From positions 2,666,001 through 2,730,000 of the forward strand of contig NZ_CP109994.1 in assembly GCF_025947065.1 (NCBI RefSeq): DNA of 64,000 nt. Direction: 5' to 3'. Below are positions 1-7,730 of the stretch, in pieces; within the stretch, counting starts at the first letter, position 1; the number at the start of each line of letters is the position of its first letter. The position numbers and the translations under genes are program-made. The notes beneath the pieces are model-generated. The model searched no databases. It was not told the origin of the DNA and saw only the letters and a program-made list of their open reading frames with translations. The stretch is from Flavobacterium sp. N1736. GTDB taxonomy: Bacteria; Bacteroidota; Bacteroidia; Flavobacteriales; Flavobacteriaceae.

Positions 1-1
1 C

Positions 2-634
2 TGCAAAAACTTATTGACCATGACATCAGGTTTAGACGACAGCACTGACGATGTAGATCCTGCCAGCTTAATCTATAAAGCCGATGCCGGAAAACGCTGG
101 GCATATCACAATGTTTACGTGAAATTACAAGATGTTGTTGCAGCAGCAAGCGCACAAACATGGGAGAATTATTTCAATGCCAAATTAAGAGATAAAATAG
201 GCATGAACGGTAATTGGGTTCAACTTGGCGTAAATAGCGTTTACACCAGCACATCAAGAAGTATGGCGCGTTTTGGACTTTTAATGCTTAATAAGGGAAA
301 ATGGGATAATAACCAAATTTTAAATGAAACGTATTTTAATGAAGCCACTACAACTTCACAAAACATTAATTTAGGATATGGTTATTTATGGTGGCTAAAT
401 GGTAAAACTTCCTACCATTTACCGCAATCGCAGCTTACATTTCCGGGAAGTATAATTCCAACAGCGCCAAACGATATGTTTATGGCTTTGGGCAAAAACG
501 ACCAGAAAATATATGTTGTACCAAGCAAAAACATGGTAATTATCAGAATGGGAGATGCCGCTGACGATGTCAACTTAGCCTTATCTGATTTTGACGAAAA
601 ATTATGGGAGAAAATTAGCGCTTTATATCAGTAA
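2..634 (+). CDS. Serine hydrolase, class C beta-lactamase-like (3' part only)
   Basis: The reading frame is open to the left edge of the window, so this is the C-terminal part of a longer protein. The first residues, LLTMTSGLDD, match the stretch that follows the SxxK nucleophile helix in beta-lactamase class C / penicillin-binding-like hydrolases. The YHN triplet near residue 33 of the visible part corresponds to the catalytic Tyr motif YxN, and GLGYGYLWW and ALGKNDQ fit the end of the fold, with the usual KTG/HxG motif not standing out. Substrate cannot be told. It ends one base before the stop of the convergent small gene. Confidence 0.85.
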   Translation, partial: CKNLLTMTSGLDDSTDDVDPASLIYKADAGKRWAYHNVYVKLQDVVAAASAQTWENYFNAKLRDKIGMNGNWVQLGVNSVYTSTSRSMARFGLLMLNKGKWDNNQILNETYFNEATTTSQNINLGYGYLWWLNGKTSYHLPQSQLTFPGSIIPTAPNDMFMALGKNDQKIYVVPSKNMVIIRMGDAADDVNLALSDFDEKLWEKISALYQ

Positions 635-814
635 TTAACGTTTGGTACGCAATCTCTTTAAGATTCCCATAAAAAAGAAAACCAATCCTAACACCAATAA
701 AACGTAGTAAAAAGACAAACTTTTGTTTCGTAATACATTTGCTAAAACAAAACAAATAACGCTTCCGAAATAAAAAGTAAGAGGCGTTATATTTTTTAAA
801 GAAGAAAAACTCAT
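635..814 (-). CDS. Small two-helix membrane protein (59 aa)
   Basis: A 59-codon frame starts with ATG at 814 and ends with TAA at 635, 18 bases downstream of the ftsY stop on the same strand. The product begins MSFSSLKNITPLTF and has two hydrophobic segments (about residues 11-27 and 34-51) around a basic turn LRNKS, and a basic tail KRLRTKR, so both ends probably face the cytoplasm. The spacing suggests co-transcription with ftsY. I do not recognise a named family; a role beside membrane targeting would be inference from position only. Its stop abuts the stop of the convergent hydrolase gene. Confidence 0.7.
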   Translation of the reverse strand: MSFSSLKNITPLTFYFGSVICFVLANVLRNKSLSFYYVLLVLGLVFFFMGILKRLRTKR

Positions 815-832
815 TGAATTATCTAAAAGAGA

Positions 833-1786
833 TTATTTAAAAAAACTATCTACAAATTCGTATTTATTAAAGACTTGCAAATCTTCAATTCCTTCACCAA
901 TACCAATATATTTTACAGGAATTTGAAATTGATCTGAAATACCAATTACAACACCACCTTTTGCGGTTCCGTCTAATTTAGTTACAGCCAGAGAAGTTAC
1001 TTCGGTTGCAGCTGTAAATTGTTTTGCCTGCTCAAAAGCATTCTGACCTGTAGAACCATCTAAAACTAAAAGTACATCGTGAGGCGCATCAGTAACCACT
1101 TTTTGCATTACACGTTTTACTTTCGTAAGTTCGTTCATCAAATTGATTTTGTTGTGCAAACGTCCGGCAGTATCAATAATAACTACATCTGCATTTTGCG
1201 CAACTGCTGATTGTAAAGTATCAAAAGCTACAGAAGCAGGATCGCTGCCCATATTTTGTCTTACAATTGGCACATCTACGCGATCTGCCCAAACTTGCAA
1301 TTGATCGATCGCAGCAGCACGAAAAGTATCTGCAGCACCTAAAACTACTTTATAACCTGCTTTTTTAAATTGATAAGCCAATTTACCAATGGTAGTTGTT
1401 TTTCCAACTCCATTTACGCCAACAACCATTAAAACATACGGTTTTTTGTCTTTCGGAATTTCGAATTCAGTTGCTTCACCTCTATTTGTTTCAGATAGTA
1501 AGCCTCCAATTTCTTCGCGAAGAATTTGATTTAATTCTTCTGTTCCTAAATATTTATCGTCTGCAACACGTTTTTCGATTCTTGAAATTATTTTTAATGT
1601 TGTGTTTACACCAACATCCGAAGCTACAAGAATTTCTTCCAGATCATCTAAAACATCGTCATCGACTTTAGATTTTCCGGCAACGGCTTTACTTAATTTT
1701 GAGAAAAAAGTAGTTTTTGATTTTTCAAGACCTTTGTCTAAAGTCTCTTTTTTATCAGTAGAGAATAATTTTTTAAAAAAACTCAT
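833..1786 (-). CDS. ftsY: Signal recognition particle receptor FtsY
   Basis: SRP-family GTPase of 317 residues that docks ribosome-SRP complexes at the membrane. Visible motifs in order: N domain with VDDDVLDDLEEILVASDVG (about 41-59), P-loop GVNGVGKTTT (about 123-132), DTFRAAA (153-159), DTAGR (205-209), TKLDGTAKGG (about 268-277) and GIGEGIEDL near the end. The acidic A domain of E. coli FtsY is missing, and only a short basic MSFFKKLFSTDKK precedes the N domain, which may bind the membrane directly. It lies downstream of rpmB-rpmG-DUF4295, separated by a terminator hairpin, with its own -7 box. Confidence 0.97.
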   Translation of the reverse strand: MSFFKKLFSTDKKETLDKGLEKSKTTFFSKLSKAVAGKSKVDDDVLDDLEEILVASDVGVNTTLKIISRIEKRVADDKYLGTEELNQILREEIGGLLSETNRGEATEFEIPKDKKPYVLMVVGVNGVGKTTTIGKLAYQFKKAGYKVVLGAADTFRAAAIDQLQVWADRVDVPIVRQNMGSDPASVAFDTLQSAVAQNADVVIIDTAGRLHNKINLMNELTKVKRVMQKVVTDAPHDVLLVLDGSTGQNAFEQAKQFTAATEVTSLAVTKLDGTAKGGVVIGISDQFQIPVKYIGIGEGIEDLQVFNKYEFVDSFFK

Positions 1787-1980
1787 TATTGTTTAGATTA
1801 TAAGATTGTTCGGCTTTCGGATTTTTAGCATATCCAAAAAAGCCTGAAAGCTTAAAAAAGGCAATTTGCTTTTAACAAGTTTAAATTATGCAAAATCGTA
1901 GCTTTTAGAATAAAAGTTTGAAGCATAAATAAAAATCTATGTTTTTAAAAACCAATTATTAGTCTTTTCTAAATTTTAAA

Positions 1981-1988
1981 CAAATATA
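1981..1988 (-). promoter_or_regulatory. -7 box upstream of ftsY
   Basis: The minus strand reads TATATTTG, a full match to the Bacteroidota -7 consensus TAnnTTTG. It would give a leader of roughly 190 bases for ftsY. No clear -33 TTG was found at the usual distance, so it is only a candidate. Confidence 0.4.
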
Positions 1989-1995
1989 AAAATAA

Positions 1996-2026
1996 AAAAG
2001 CTACTTTCGGAATGAAAGTAGCTTTT
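1996..2026 (-). terminator. Terminator after DUF4295 gene
   Basis: Perfect 13-bp stem AAAAGCTACTTTC/GAAAGTAGCTTTT with a 5-base loop, 20 bases beyond the stop of the DUF4295 gene. A T run follows on the minus strand. It should end most transcription of the ribosomal protein operon before ftsY. Confidence 0.75.
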
Positions 2027-2045
2027 CTATATACTGTGATTGTTA

Positions 2046-2198
2046 TTATTTCTTTTTCAAGAAAGTATCAACTTCTTCAGGAGCCATAATAGATTCTACG
2101 AATGTATATGCACCAGTTTTAGGAGATTTTACCATTTTGATGGCTTTTGATAATCTCTTAGAAGATGTTTGTAACGATGCTACGGTTTTCTTTGCCAT
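2046..2198 (-). CDS. DUF4295 family protein (50 aa)
   Basis: A 50-residue, very basic product starting MAKKTVASLQTSSKRLSKAI and ending VDTFLKKK. Short Lys-rich proteins of this family sit directly after rpmG in Bacteroidota and before ftsY, exactly as here. The constant linkage with L28 and L33 and the composition suggest a ribosome-bound role, but no function is established. The start is chosen at ATG 2198; the next gene upstream (rpmG) ends 76 bases away. Confidence 0.85.
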   Translation of the reverse strand: MAKKTVASLQTSSKRLSKAIKMVKSPKTGAYTFVESIMAPEEVDTFLKKK

Positions 2199-2274
2199 GA
2201 TTCAAATGTTATTTGAAGTTTCTATAAAACTCTAAATGGCAAAACCATTTGAGATTTACAAAAATCTCTAATTA

Positions 2275-2457
2275 TTACTTAATTTCTTTGTGAACAGTTA
2301 CACGTTTCAAGATTGGATTAAATTTTTTAATCTCTAATCTATCCGGAGTATTTTTTTTGTTCTTAGTTGTAATGTATCTAGAAGTTCCCGGAACACCAGA
2401 AGTCTTGTGCTCAGTACATTCTAAAATTACCTGGATTCTATTACCTTTCTTTGCCAT
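2275..2457 (-). CDS. rpmG: 50S ribosomal protein L33
   Basis: 60 residues, [19 protein letters not shown] then [21 protein letters not shown], the typical L33 pattern. Only one Cys is present (in LECTEH), so this is the zinc-free (C-minus) form rather than the four-Cys form. It lies 27 bases downstream of rpmB. Confidence 0.97.
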
Positions 2458-2484
2458 CTTGCTATATATTTATTTAGGAAAAGA

Positions 2485-2721
2485 TTATTTGATAAATCCT
2501 TCTGACTGCGCTTTTTTCAAAACAGCAGAAATTCCATTTTTATTAATTGTTTTTATCGTAGACGCTGCTACTCTAAGAGTAATCCATCTATCTTCTTCTG
2601 GAAGATAAAAACGCTTTTTAACTAAGTTTACAGAAAACTTTCTCTTAGTTTTGTTCATAGCGTGAGAAACGTTATTTCCTACCATCGCTCTTTTACCTGT
2701 AAGGTCACAAACTCTTGACAT
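2485..2721 (-). CDS. rpmB: 50S ribosomal protein L28
   Basis: 78 residues starting [29 protein letters not shown], the L28 signature, with the [19 protein letters not shown] core. First gene of the rpmB-rpmG-DUF4295 group. Upstream on the minus strand a near-consensus box TTTCTTTG (2758-2765) could be its -7 element. Confidence 0.97.
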   Translation of the reverse strand: MSRVCDLTGKRAMVGNNVSHAMNKTKRKFSVNLVKKRFYLPEEDRWITLRVAASTIKTINKNGISAVLKKAQSEGFIK

Positions 2722-2792
2722 TATACTTATCTTTTATCGTTATTCAAAATCAGGGTGCAAAGAAAAGAAAAATAAACCATTGTAGCAAAAAA

Positions 2793-4046
2793 TTAATGCA
2801 CATTTTTTAAAATTTCTTTCTGTAATATTTCTAAGCTCTTAATCGAAGCTCTATCTATCACTTTATCACGTGGTTGACCAAAATTAAATTCTTCAACAAT
2901 TATATCATTCGGAGTAGCCAAAGCGATAAAAACAGTTCCAATTTCAGCATCTGAGTCACCTTTTGTTGGTCCGGCATTACCAGTTGTTGCAATTGCATAG
3001 TCTGTTTTAAGCATCTCTTTCACATTCAAAGCCATAGCCGATGCAACTTGTGCACTTACTACCGAAAATTGATCTACTAAATCTTGCGAGACACCAAGAA
3101 CATTAACCTTTACCTCTGTTTTATACGAAACAACACTTCCTTTAAAATATTTTGAAGCTCCGGGAACTGCCGATAAAATCGATGCAATTTTTCCTCCGGT
3201 AAAACTTTCTGCTGTCGAAATAGTCTTATTTTGTTTCGTCAAAATCTTTCCAACTACAGATTCTATGGTTTCATTTTCTTCATAACCTACTATAATATCA
3301 TGAATTATAGCATCTAAAGATTTTACGTTTTCTTCAATGGCAGTTTCTAATTCTTCTTTATTTGTTCCTCTTGCCGTTAAGCGCAAACGCACTCTTCCCG
3401 GATTTGGCAAGTAGGCTAATTTGATAAATTCAGGTAAATTATTCTCCCAATCTTCAATACGTTCTGCAACTAGACTTTCGCCTTGTCCGTACGTTAAAAT
3501 CGTTTTATGTATGATATAAGGACGTTTATATTCACGAACAATCTTCGGAATTATTTCTTCTTCAACTAAATATTTCATCTCATACGGAACTCCCGGAAGC
3601 GAAATAAATACGGTATTTTCTTTCTTCATCCACATTCCCGGCGCTGTACCTACTTTATTATGCAAAACGGTACATTTTGACGGAACTAATGCCTGATCTT
3701 TATTTAATTGTGAGATTGGTCTCTTGTAAAAACCTTCAATTAATTCTGTTACATGAGCCAAAACTTCGGGATTTACAACTAACTCATCATCAAAATATTC
3801 GCAGAAAGTTTTCTTGGTAATATCATCTTTTGTTGGCCCTAATCCGCCGGTAATAACAACGACATCTACTTTGTTTTGAAGTTGCGCGAAAGTATCCAGA
3901 ATATGTTTTTTATCATCGCTTATGGAAATCATTTCTCTGGTTTCAACTCCAATTCGGTCAAGGGATTTGGCTATAAAACCAGAATTTGTGTCTACAATCT
4001 GACCTATTAAAATTTCATCTCCAATGGTAATAATAGTTGCTTTCAT
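2793..4046 (-). CDS. cinA: CinA family protein, nicotinamide-nucleotide amidase type
   Basis: 417 residues, the usual two-domain length. The N-terminal half is a molybdopterin-binding-like (MoCF/COG1058) domain with [16 protein letters not shown] (about 8-23) and [10 protein letters not shown] (about 65-74); the C-terminal half is the CinA amidase domain with [15 protein letters not shown] (about 280) and [14 protein letters not shown]. Family members cleave nicotinamide mononucleotide and hydrolyse ADP-ribose-type by-products in pyridine nucleotide salvage; the old name reflects competence induction in Gram-positive bacteria, which is not implied here. Confidence 0.95.
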   Translation of the reverse strand: MKATIITIGDEILIGQIVDTNSGFIAKSLDRIGVETREMISISDDKKHILDTFAQLQNKVDVVVITGGLGPTKDDITKKTFCEYFDDELVVNPEVLAHVTELIEGFYKRPISQLNKDQALVPSKCTVLHNKVGTAPGMWMKKENTVFISLPGVPYEMKYLVEEEIIPKIVREYKRPYIIHKTILTYGQGESLVAERIEDWENNLPEFIKLAYLPNPGRVRLRLTARGTNKEELETAIEENVKSLDAIIHDIIVGYEENETIESVVGKILTKQNKTISTAESFTGGKIASILSAVPGASKYFKGSVVSYKTEVKVNVLGVSQDLVDQFSVVSAQVASAMALNVKEMLKTDYAIATTGNAGPTKGDSDAEIGTVFIALATPNDIIVEEFNFGQPRDKVIDRASIKSLEILQKEILKNVH

Positions 4047-4114
4047 ATGAATAGAATATTTTACTTACAACAAAGTAAGTCATTATTAGAAAGTAGGTTG
4101 TTGTTGAAAACGAT

Positions 4115-4166
4115 TTGCGTGAGGGGTAGAAACGGCATCCTTTTGTGACAAAAAGAAACGGCACGT
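4115..4166. repeat. Bacteroidota-type intergenic repeat fragment
   Basis: The stretch with GCGTGAGGGGTAGAAACGGC, followed by ATCCTTTTGTGACAAAAAG, looks like a word I associate with repeated intergenic sequences in Flavobacterium genomes. Only one copy is in the window, so the claim rests on memory. Its second part contains a small TTTTGTGACAAAA palindrome. Confidence 0.35.
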
Positions 4167-4199
4167 TAAACGAAAAATTTCAGGAACAAAAGATATAGT

Positions 4200-4258
4200 G
4201 TCCCGTAGTTTCGGGACCGCCCTATTTTGGACCTCAATTAAAAAGGCCTAAAATAGGG
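4200..4258 (-). terminator. Double hairpin after the Hpt gene
   Basis: Two hairpins in a row: GTCCCGTAGTTTCGGGAC (4200-4217) and a longer one with arms CCCTATTTTGGACC (4220-4233) and GGCCTAAAATAGGG (4245-4258). They lie 11 bases past the stop of the Hpt gene and probably terminate that minus-strand unit. Confidence 0.55.
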
Positions 4259-4268
4259 TCACGTCCAA

Positions 4269-4613
4269 TTAAATATCAAAGTCTTTTTTGATTTCTTTGA
4301 TCGCTTCTTTTACTTGTATTTTGATGCTTTTAAAGGTTTCGACTATTTCTTTTTTCTTGCCTTCGGCTTTTGTCCATGCTTCAACCTGAAGAATTTCTTC
4401 AAAAGCTACATTTAAGCCTAGTAAATCTAAAGTTGGTTTAATTTTATGCGCATAAGCATAGGCATATTTATGATCCTTCTTTTTAATTCCTTCTTTGATT
4501 TGTTTTAAATCTTCAGGAACTTCGGTAACAAACAATTTAAGAATTTCGTTTACAAATTCAGGATCATTATCTGAAAGCGCATACACTTTCGAAAGGTTAT
4601 ATTTTAAAGCCAT
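4269..4613 (-). CDS. Histidine phosphotransfer (Hpt) domain protein
   Basis: 114 residues forming a single Hpt domain. The phosphate-accepting His is His56 in AYAHKIKPTLDLLG, in the usual H-K-x-K/R-x-x context. No kinase or receiver is nearby, so it is probably a shuttle between a hybrid kinase and a response regulator encoded elsewhere. Its ATG overlaps the TAA of the upstream gene (TAATG at 4615-4611), which indicates translational coupling to the FAH-family hydrolase, an odd pairing. Lys-rich C-terminus. Confidence 0.85.
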   Translation of the reverse strand: MALKYNLSKVYALSDNDPEFVNEILKLFVTEVPEDLKQIKEGIKKKDHKYAYAYAHKIKPTLDLLGLNVAFEEILQVEAWTKAEGKKKEIVETFKSIKIQVKEAIKEIKKDFDI

Positions 4614-5224
4614 TATTTTACTTGTATTCTAAATAATTTTTTATCTTCTAAAAAGCCTTCTAAAACATCGTTTGGCTGAACTGCTGCAACACCTTCCGGC
4701 GTTCCTGTAAAAATAATATCTCCTATTTTTAATGTAAAGTATTGCGATACATAGGAGATAAGTTCATCAATTTTCCAAAGCATATGACTTGTATTGCCTT
4801 TTTGAACTGTTTTTGCATTATTTGTCAGTTCAAAACTAAGATTTTCCATCGAAATAAAATCGGTTTTTGGTAAAAAATCTCCAATAACAGCAGATCCGTC
4901 AAATGCTTTTGCTTTTTCCCAAGGTAAACCTTTTTCTTTTAGTTTGGCTTGTAAATCTCTGGCAGTAAAATCGATACCCACACTAATTTCATCATAATAT
5001 TTATGTGCAAACTTAGGCTCAATATACTTTCCTACTTTATTAATTTTAACAATTATCTCTATTTCGTGATGAATTTCCTCAGAAAATTCAGGTATTACGA
5101 ACGGATGCTGCTTCAATAAAACCGCCGAATCAGGTTTCATAAAAATCACTGGTTCTGCAGGTCTTTCGTTTTTTAATTCCTCAATATGATTGGCATAATT
5201 TCTACCGATACAGATTATTTTCAT
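4613..5224 (-). CDS. Fumarylacetoacetate hydrolase family protein
   Basis: 203 residues, a single FAH domain. Motifs: IGRNYANHIEELKNERP at the start, FMKPDSAV (about 28), HHEIEIIVKI with the metal-binding Glu pair, GIDFTARDLQ, and IGDIIFTGTPEGVAAVQPND near the end. Enzymes of this group are metal-dependent acylpyruvate hydrolases or oxaloacetate decarboxylases; the exact substrate cannot be read from sequence. It is translationally coupled to the Hpt gene downstream. Confidence 0.92.
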   Translation of the reverse strand: MKIICIGRNYANHIEELKNERPAEPVIFMKPDSAVLLKQHPFVIPEFSEEIHHEIEIIVKINKVGKYIEPKFAHKYYDEISVGIDFTARDLQAKLKEKGLPWEKAKAFDGSAVIGDFLPKTDFISMENLSFELTNNAKTVQKGNTSHMLWKIDELISYVSQYFTLKIGDIIFTGTPEGVAAVQPNDVLEGFLEDKKLFRIQVK

Positions 5225-5230
5225 TCTTTT

Positions 5231-5320
5231 TAGTTTTCAGTCTCAGTTTTCAGTCACAGTCTTTGTAAACACAAAATCAGTCTCAGCATAAACTGAATAC
5301 TGACACTGCGACTGAAAACT
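5231..5320. repeat. CAGTCTCAGTTTTCAG-word repeat, copy 1
   Basis: The 90 bases between two minus-strand genes read TAGTTTTCAGTCTCAGTTTT, then CAGTCACAG, and on the far side ACTGAATACTGACACTGCG ACTGAAAACT, i.e. imperfect inverted arms made of the word CAGTCnCAGTTTTCAG. The right arm runs up to the stop codon of the exonuclease gene. The same family recurs at 18204, 18686, 20075, 22735, 26671, 60905 and 61243. Confidence 0.8.
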
Positions 5321-6090
5321 TATTTCGTGTTTAACTTTCTTAATTTTATAGCTGTCAGAACTTTTTTGGTATATAAAGGAAAATCGGCATTTTGAATCCA
5401 GCTGAAATATCCAGGCTCAGATTCTAACACTTTTTCTACTTTTGCTCCTTTGTGTTTTCCAAAAGTAAAAATTTCCTCATTGTCTTTATCAAAAGCAATC
5501 ATTCCGGCAAAATCGGCAATTTTTTTTCGGGTTGTAAATTCAGACAAAACTTTCATATCGTTTTCTAATTCAGGATAACGATCTAATTGTGCTTTTAAAA
5601 TTTCGTACGTTGCCATAGTATCTGCTTCTGCAGAATGCGCATTTTCAAGACTTTTTCCACAATAAAATTTCAAGGCAGCACTTAAAGTACGCTCTTCCAT
5701 TTTATGAAAAATAGTCTGCACATCTACTGAAACTTTGTTTTTCATATCAAAATCAACTCCCGCGCGAAGTAATTCTTCTGCCAATAACGGAATATCAAAA
5801 CGATCTGAATTAAATCCGCCCAAATCACTGTCCTTAATCATATTATGAATTTGTGGCGCCAATTCGTTAAAAGTAGGTTCGTTTGCTACTTTTTCATCGG
5901 TAATTCCATGAACAGCTGTGGTTTGCGGTGGAATTGGAATGGTAGGATTTACCAACCATGTTTTACTTTCTTTATTTCCGTTAGGAAAAACTTTAAATAT
6001 TGAAATTTCTACTATTCTATCTTTTCCGATATCAATCCCTGTTGTTTCAAGGTCAAAAAAGCAAATTGGTTTGTTGAGTTTAAGTTCCAT
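5320..6090 (-). CDS. DEDDh 3'-5' exonuclease, DnaQ-like
   Basis: 256 residues. Exo I is FFDLETTG with Asp13 and Glu15; Exo II lies in GGFNSDRFDIPLL; Exo III is HSAEADTMAT with the catalytic His and Asp. The domain ends near residue 175; the rest (TFGKHKGAKVEKVLESEPGYFSWI) is a short C-terminal module often joined to DnaQ-type nucleases in Bacteroidota. Likely a DNA repair or proofreading exonuclease, possibly the polymerase III epsilon function. Confidence 0.92.
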   Translation of the reverse strand: MELKLNKPICFFDLETTGIDIGKDRIVEISIFKVFPNGNKESKTWLVNPTIPIPPQTTAVHGITDEKVANEPTFNELAPQIHNMIKDSDLGGFNSDRFDIPLLAEELLRAGVDFDMKNKVSVDVQTIFHKMEERTLSAALKFYCGKSLENAHSAEADTMATYEILKAQLDRYPELENDMKVLSEFTTRKKIADFAGMIAFDKDNEEIFTFGKHKGAKVEKVLESEPGYFSWIQNADFPLYTKKVLTAIKLRKLNTK

Positions 6091-6110
6091 ATTTAAATTT
6101 TATAAGTCTA

Positions 6111-6118
6111 CAAATATA
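6111..6118 (-). promoter_or_regulatory. -7 box upstream of the exonuclease gene
   Basis: The minus strand reads TATATTTG, matching TAnnTTTG, 20 bases before the ATG at 6090. This is the short-leader arrangement usual in Flavobacterium. No convincing -33 element. Confidence 0.45.
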
Positions 6119-6199
6119 AATTTTAAAGACGAATTTTCCCCGTTTTTTTTAGAAAGTTAAGCATTTATACTACGTATTACAGAAATTCGGGCAAAAGAA

Positions 6200-6232
6200 A
6201 ACCCTTTCAACATTTAAAATGTTAAAAGGGTT
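6200..6232 (-). terminator. Terminator after the E2 gene
   Basis: Arms AACCCTTTTCAACATT-like and AATGTTAAAAGGGTT (6200-6232) form a hairpin 24 bases past the E2 stop codon, followed by T-rich sequence on the minus strand. Confidence 0.65.
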
Positions 6233-6255
6233 AATTATTTATAATATTATGATTT

Positions 6256-6732
6256 TTAAAAATCTCTGTCTACGTCAAAAGCCTCTAAATATTCGGCAAC
6301 ACGTTTTACAAAACTTCCTCCTAATGCGCCGTCTACTACTCTATGATCGTAAGAATGCGATAAGAACATTTTTTGACGAATTCCGATAAAATCACCTTCC
6401 GGAGTTTCGATAACCGCAGGCACTTTACGAATTGCTCCCAAAGCCAGAATTCCCACTTGTGGCTGATTGATAATTGGCGTTCCAAAAACACTTCCAAAAG
6501 TCCCTACATTAGTAACGGTGTAAGTTCCGCCTTGTGTATCGTCTGGTTTTAGTTTTCCTGCTTTAGCACGGTTTCCTAAATCGTTAACCGCTTTTGCCAT
6601 TCCAACAAGATTTAACTGATCGGCATTTTTAATAACCGGTACAATTAAATTTCCGTTTGGTAAAGCTGCCGCCATTCCTAAATTTATATTTTTCTTTTTG
6701 ATGATGTATTCGCCATCAACAGAAATATTCAT
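6256..6732 (-). CDS. 2-oxoacid dehydrogenase E2, C-terminal catalytic fragment (frameshifted gene)
   Basis: 158 residues carrying most of the acyltransferase domain, with the catalytic HSYDHRVVDGA motif and VTNVGTFGSVFGTPIINQPQ. It continues, in another frame, the protein encoded at 6729-7646. Restoring one T in the run at about 6739-6741 would read KDFPGMNISVDG, the expected family sequence, through the break. The ATG at 6732 overlaps the TGA of the first half (ATGA), so coupled restart is formally possible, but the break falls inside the conserved domain, so a frameshift mutation or a homopolymer sequencing error is the better reading. Confidence 0.85.
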   Translation of the reverse strand: MNISVDGEYIIKKKNINLGMAAALPNGNLIVPVIKNADQLNLVGMAKAVNDLGNRAKAGKLKPDDTQGGTYTVTNVGTFGSVFGTPIINQPQVGILALGAIRKVPAVIETPEGDFIGIRQKMFLSHSYDHRVVDGALGGSFVKRVAEYLEAFDVDRDF

Positions 6733-7646
6733 TCCCGGAAATCTTTTAATGCTTTTGCAACCGCTTCCATCATAATTGGCGTAAAAGTCAGCTTCTCGCC
6801 TTCTCTTTTTTCAAAAGCAGTTTTAACTTTATCTCTCCATTTTACAATATTGGTAACATCAACTTCTATAAACGATTGTACGTGTGCCGAAGTTTGTACC
6901 GAAGCGATCATGTATCCTGAAATCAGTTTACGCATTCTGTCCATTTCGATGATTTCGTCACCTCCATTTACAGAAACCGGAACCGCCTGATGGCTTTTTT
7001 GAGCAACTGGGGTTACAGTCGCAGTTTTAGCTTCGCTTATTACAGTCGCAGGCTCAGTTTTAGGTTGAGTTATAGTCGCAGACTCAGCCTCAGTTTTAGC
7101 AGGCTCAGCTTTTGGAGTTATAACACCGGATTTGCGATCTTCAACGTATTTTAAAATATCTTCTTTAGTAACTCTGCCATCTTTTCCGGAACCATTAATA
7201 CTGTCTAATTCTGCAATAGAAACATTTTCTTCTTTTGCAATATTTTTCACTAATGGAGAAAAGAATTTATCCGATCCTGCAAAATCCTGAGGCGCAGCAA
7301 CAGTTTCCTTTGCCGCTTCTATCGTTTGTTCTCCCGAAGTTTCGGGATCAGCAACCTCAACCGGAGCAGCAACTTCTTCAACAACTTTAGCTGCCGGAGC
7401 ATCGCCCTCGGTTTCAATAATTGCAATGGTTTGACCAACCTGAACTAAATCATCTTTGCCAAATAATTGTTCTACCAAAATTCCTGAAACTTCGCTTGGC
7501 ACTTCGCTATCCACTTTATCAGTTGCGATTTCTAGTACTGCTTCGTCAGCTTCAATTTTGTCTCCAACTTCTTTCAACCAGTTTGTAATAGTTGCTTCAG
7601 CGACACTTTCTCCCATTTTAGGAAGTTTTAATTCAAATCTTGCCAT
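6729..7646 (-). CDS. 2-oxoacid dehydrogenase E2, N-terminal fragment (frameshifted gene)
   Basis: 305 residues: lipoyl domain with Lys44 in EIATDKVDSEVP, an Ala/Glu/Thr-rich linker, the peripheral subunit-binding domain FFSPLVKNIAKEENVSIAEL (about 144-190), a second linker with repeated KTEPA/TATVTP words, and the first quarter of the catalytic domain. It ends KALKDFRE where homologues read KDFPGMN. Intact, the E2 would be about 460 residues and form the core of a pyruvate or branched-chain 2-oxoacid dehydrogenase. E1 and E3 genes are not in the window. Confidence 0.88.
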   Translation of the reverse strand: MARFELKLPKMGESVAEATITNWLKEVGDKIEADEAVLEIATDKVDSEVPSEVSGILVEQLFGKDDLVQVGQTIAIIETEGDAPAAKVVEEVAAPVEVADPETSGEQTIEAAKETVAAPQDFAGSDKFFSPLVKNIAKEENVSIAELDSINGSGKDGRVTKEDILKYVEDRKSGVITPKAEPAKTEAESATITQPKTEPATVISEAKTATVTPVAQKSHQAVPVSVNGGDEIIEMDRMRKLISGYMIASVQTSAHVQSFIEVDVTNIVKWRDKVKTAFEKREGEKLTFTPIMMEAVAKALKDFRE

Positions 7647-7730
7647 ATTGTTAATCTCAAGGATGATTTTAATTTTCAGATTGCGAAATTACTGAATATT
7701 TTAAATATAAATTACATTTAATATAATTTT

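Noticed and set aside
6729..6732. Programmed frameshift in the E2 gene
   Set aside because: No slippery heptamer with a downstream structure was seen and the family is not known for recoding; a simple base loss or read error explains it.
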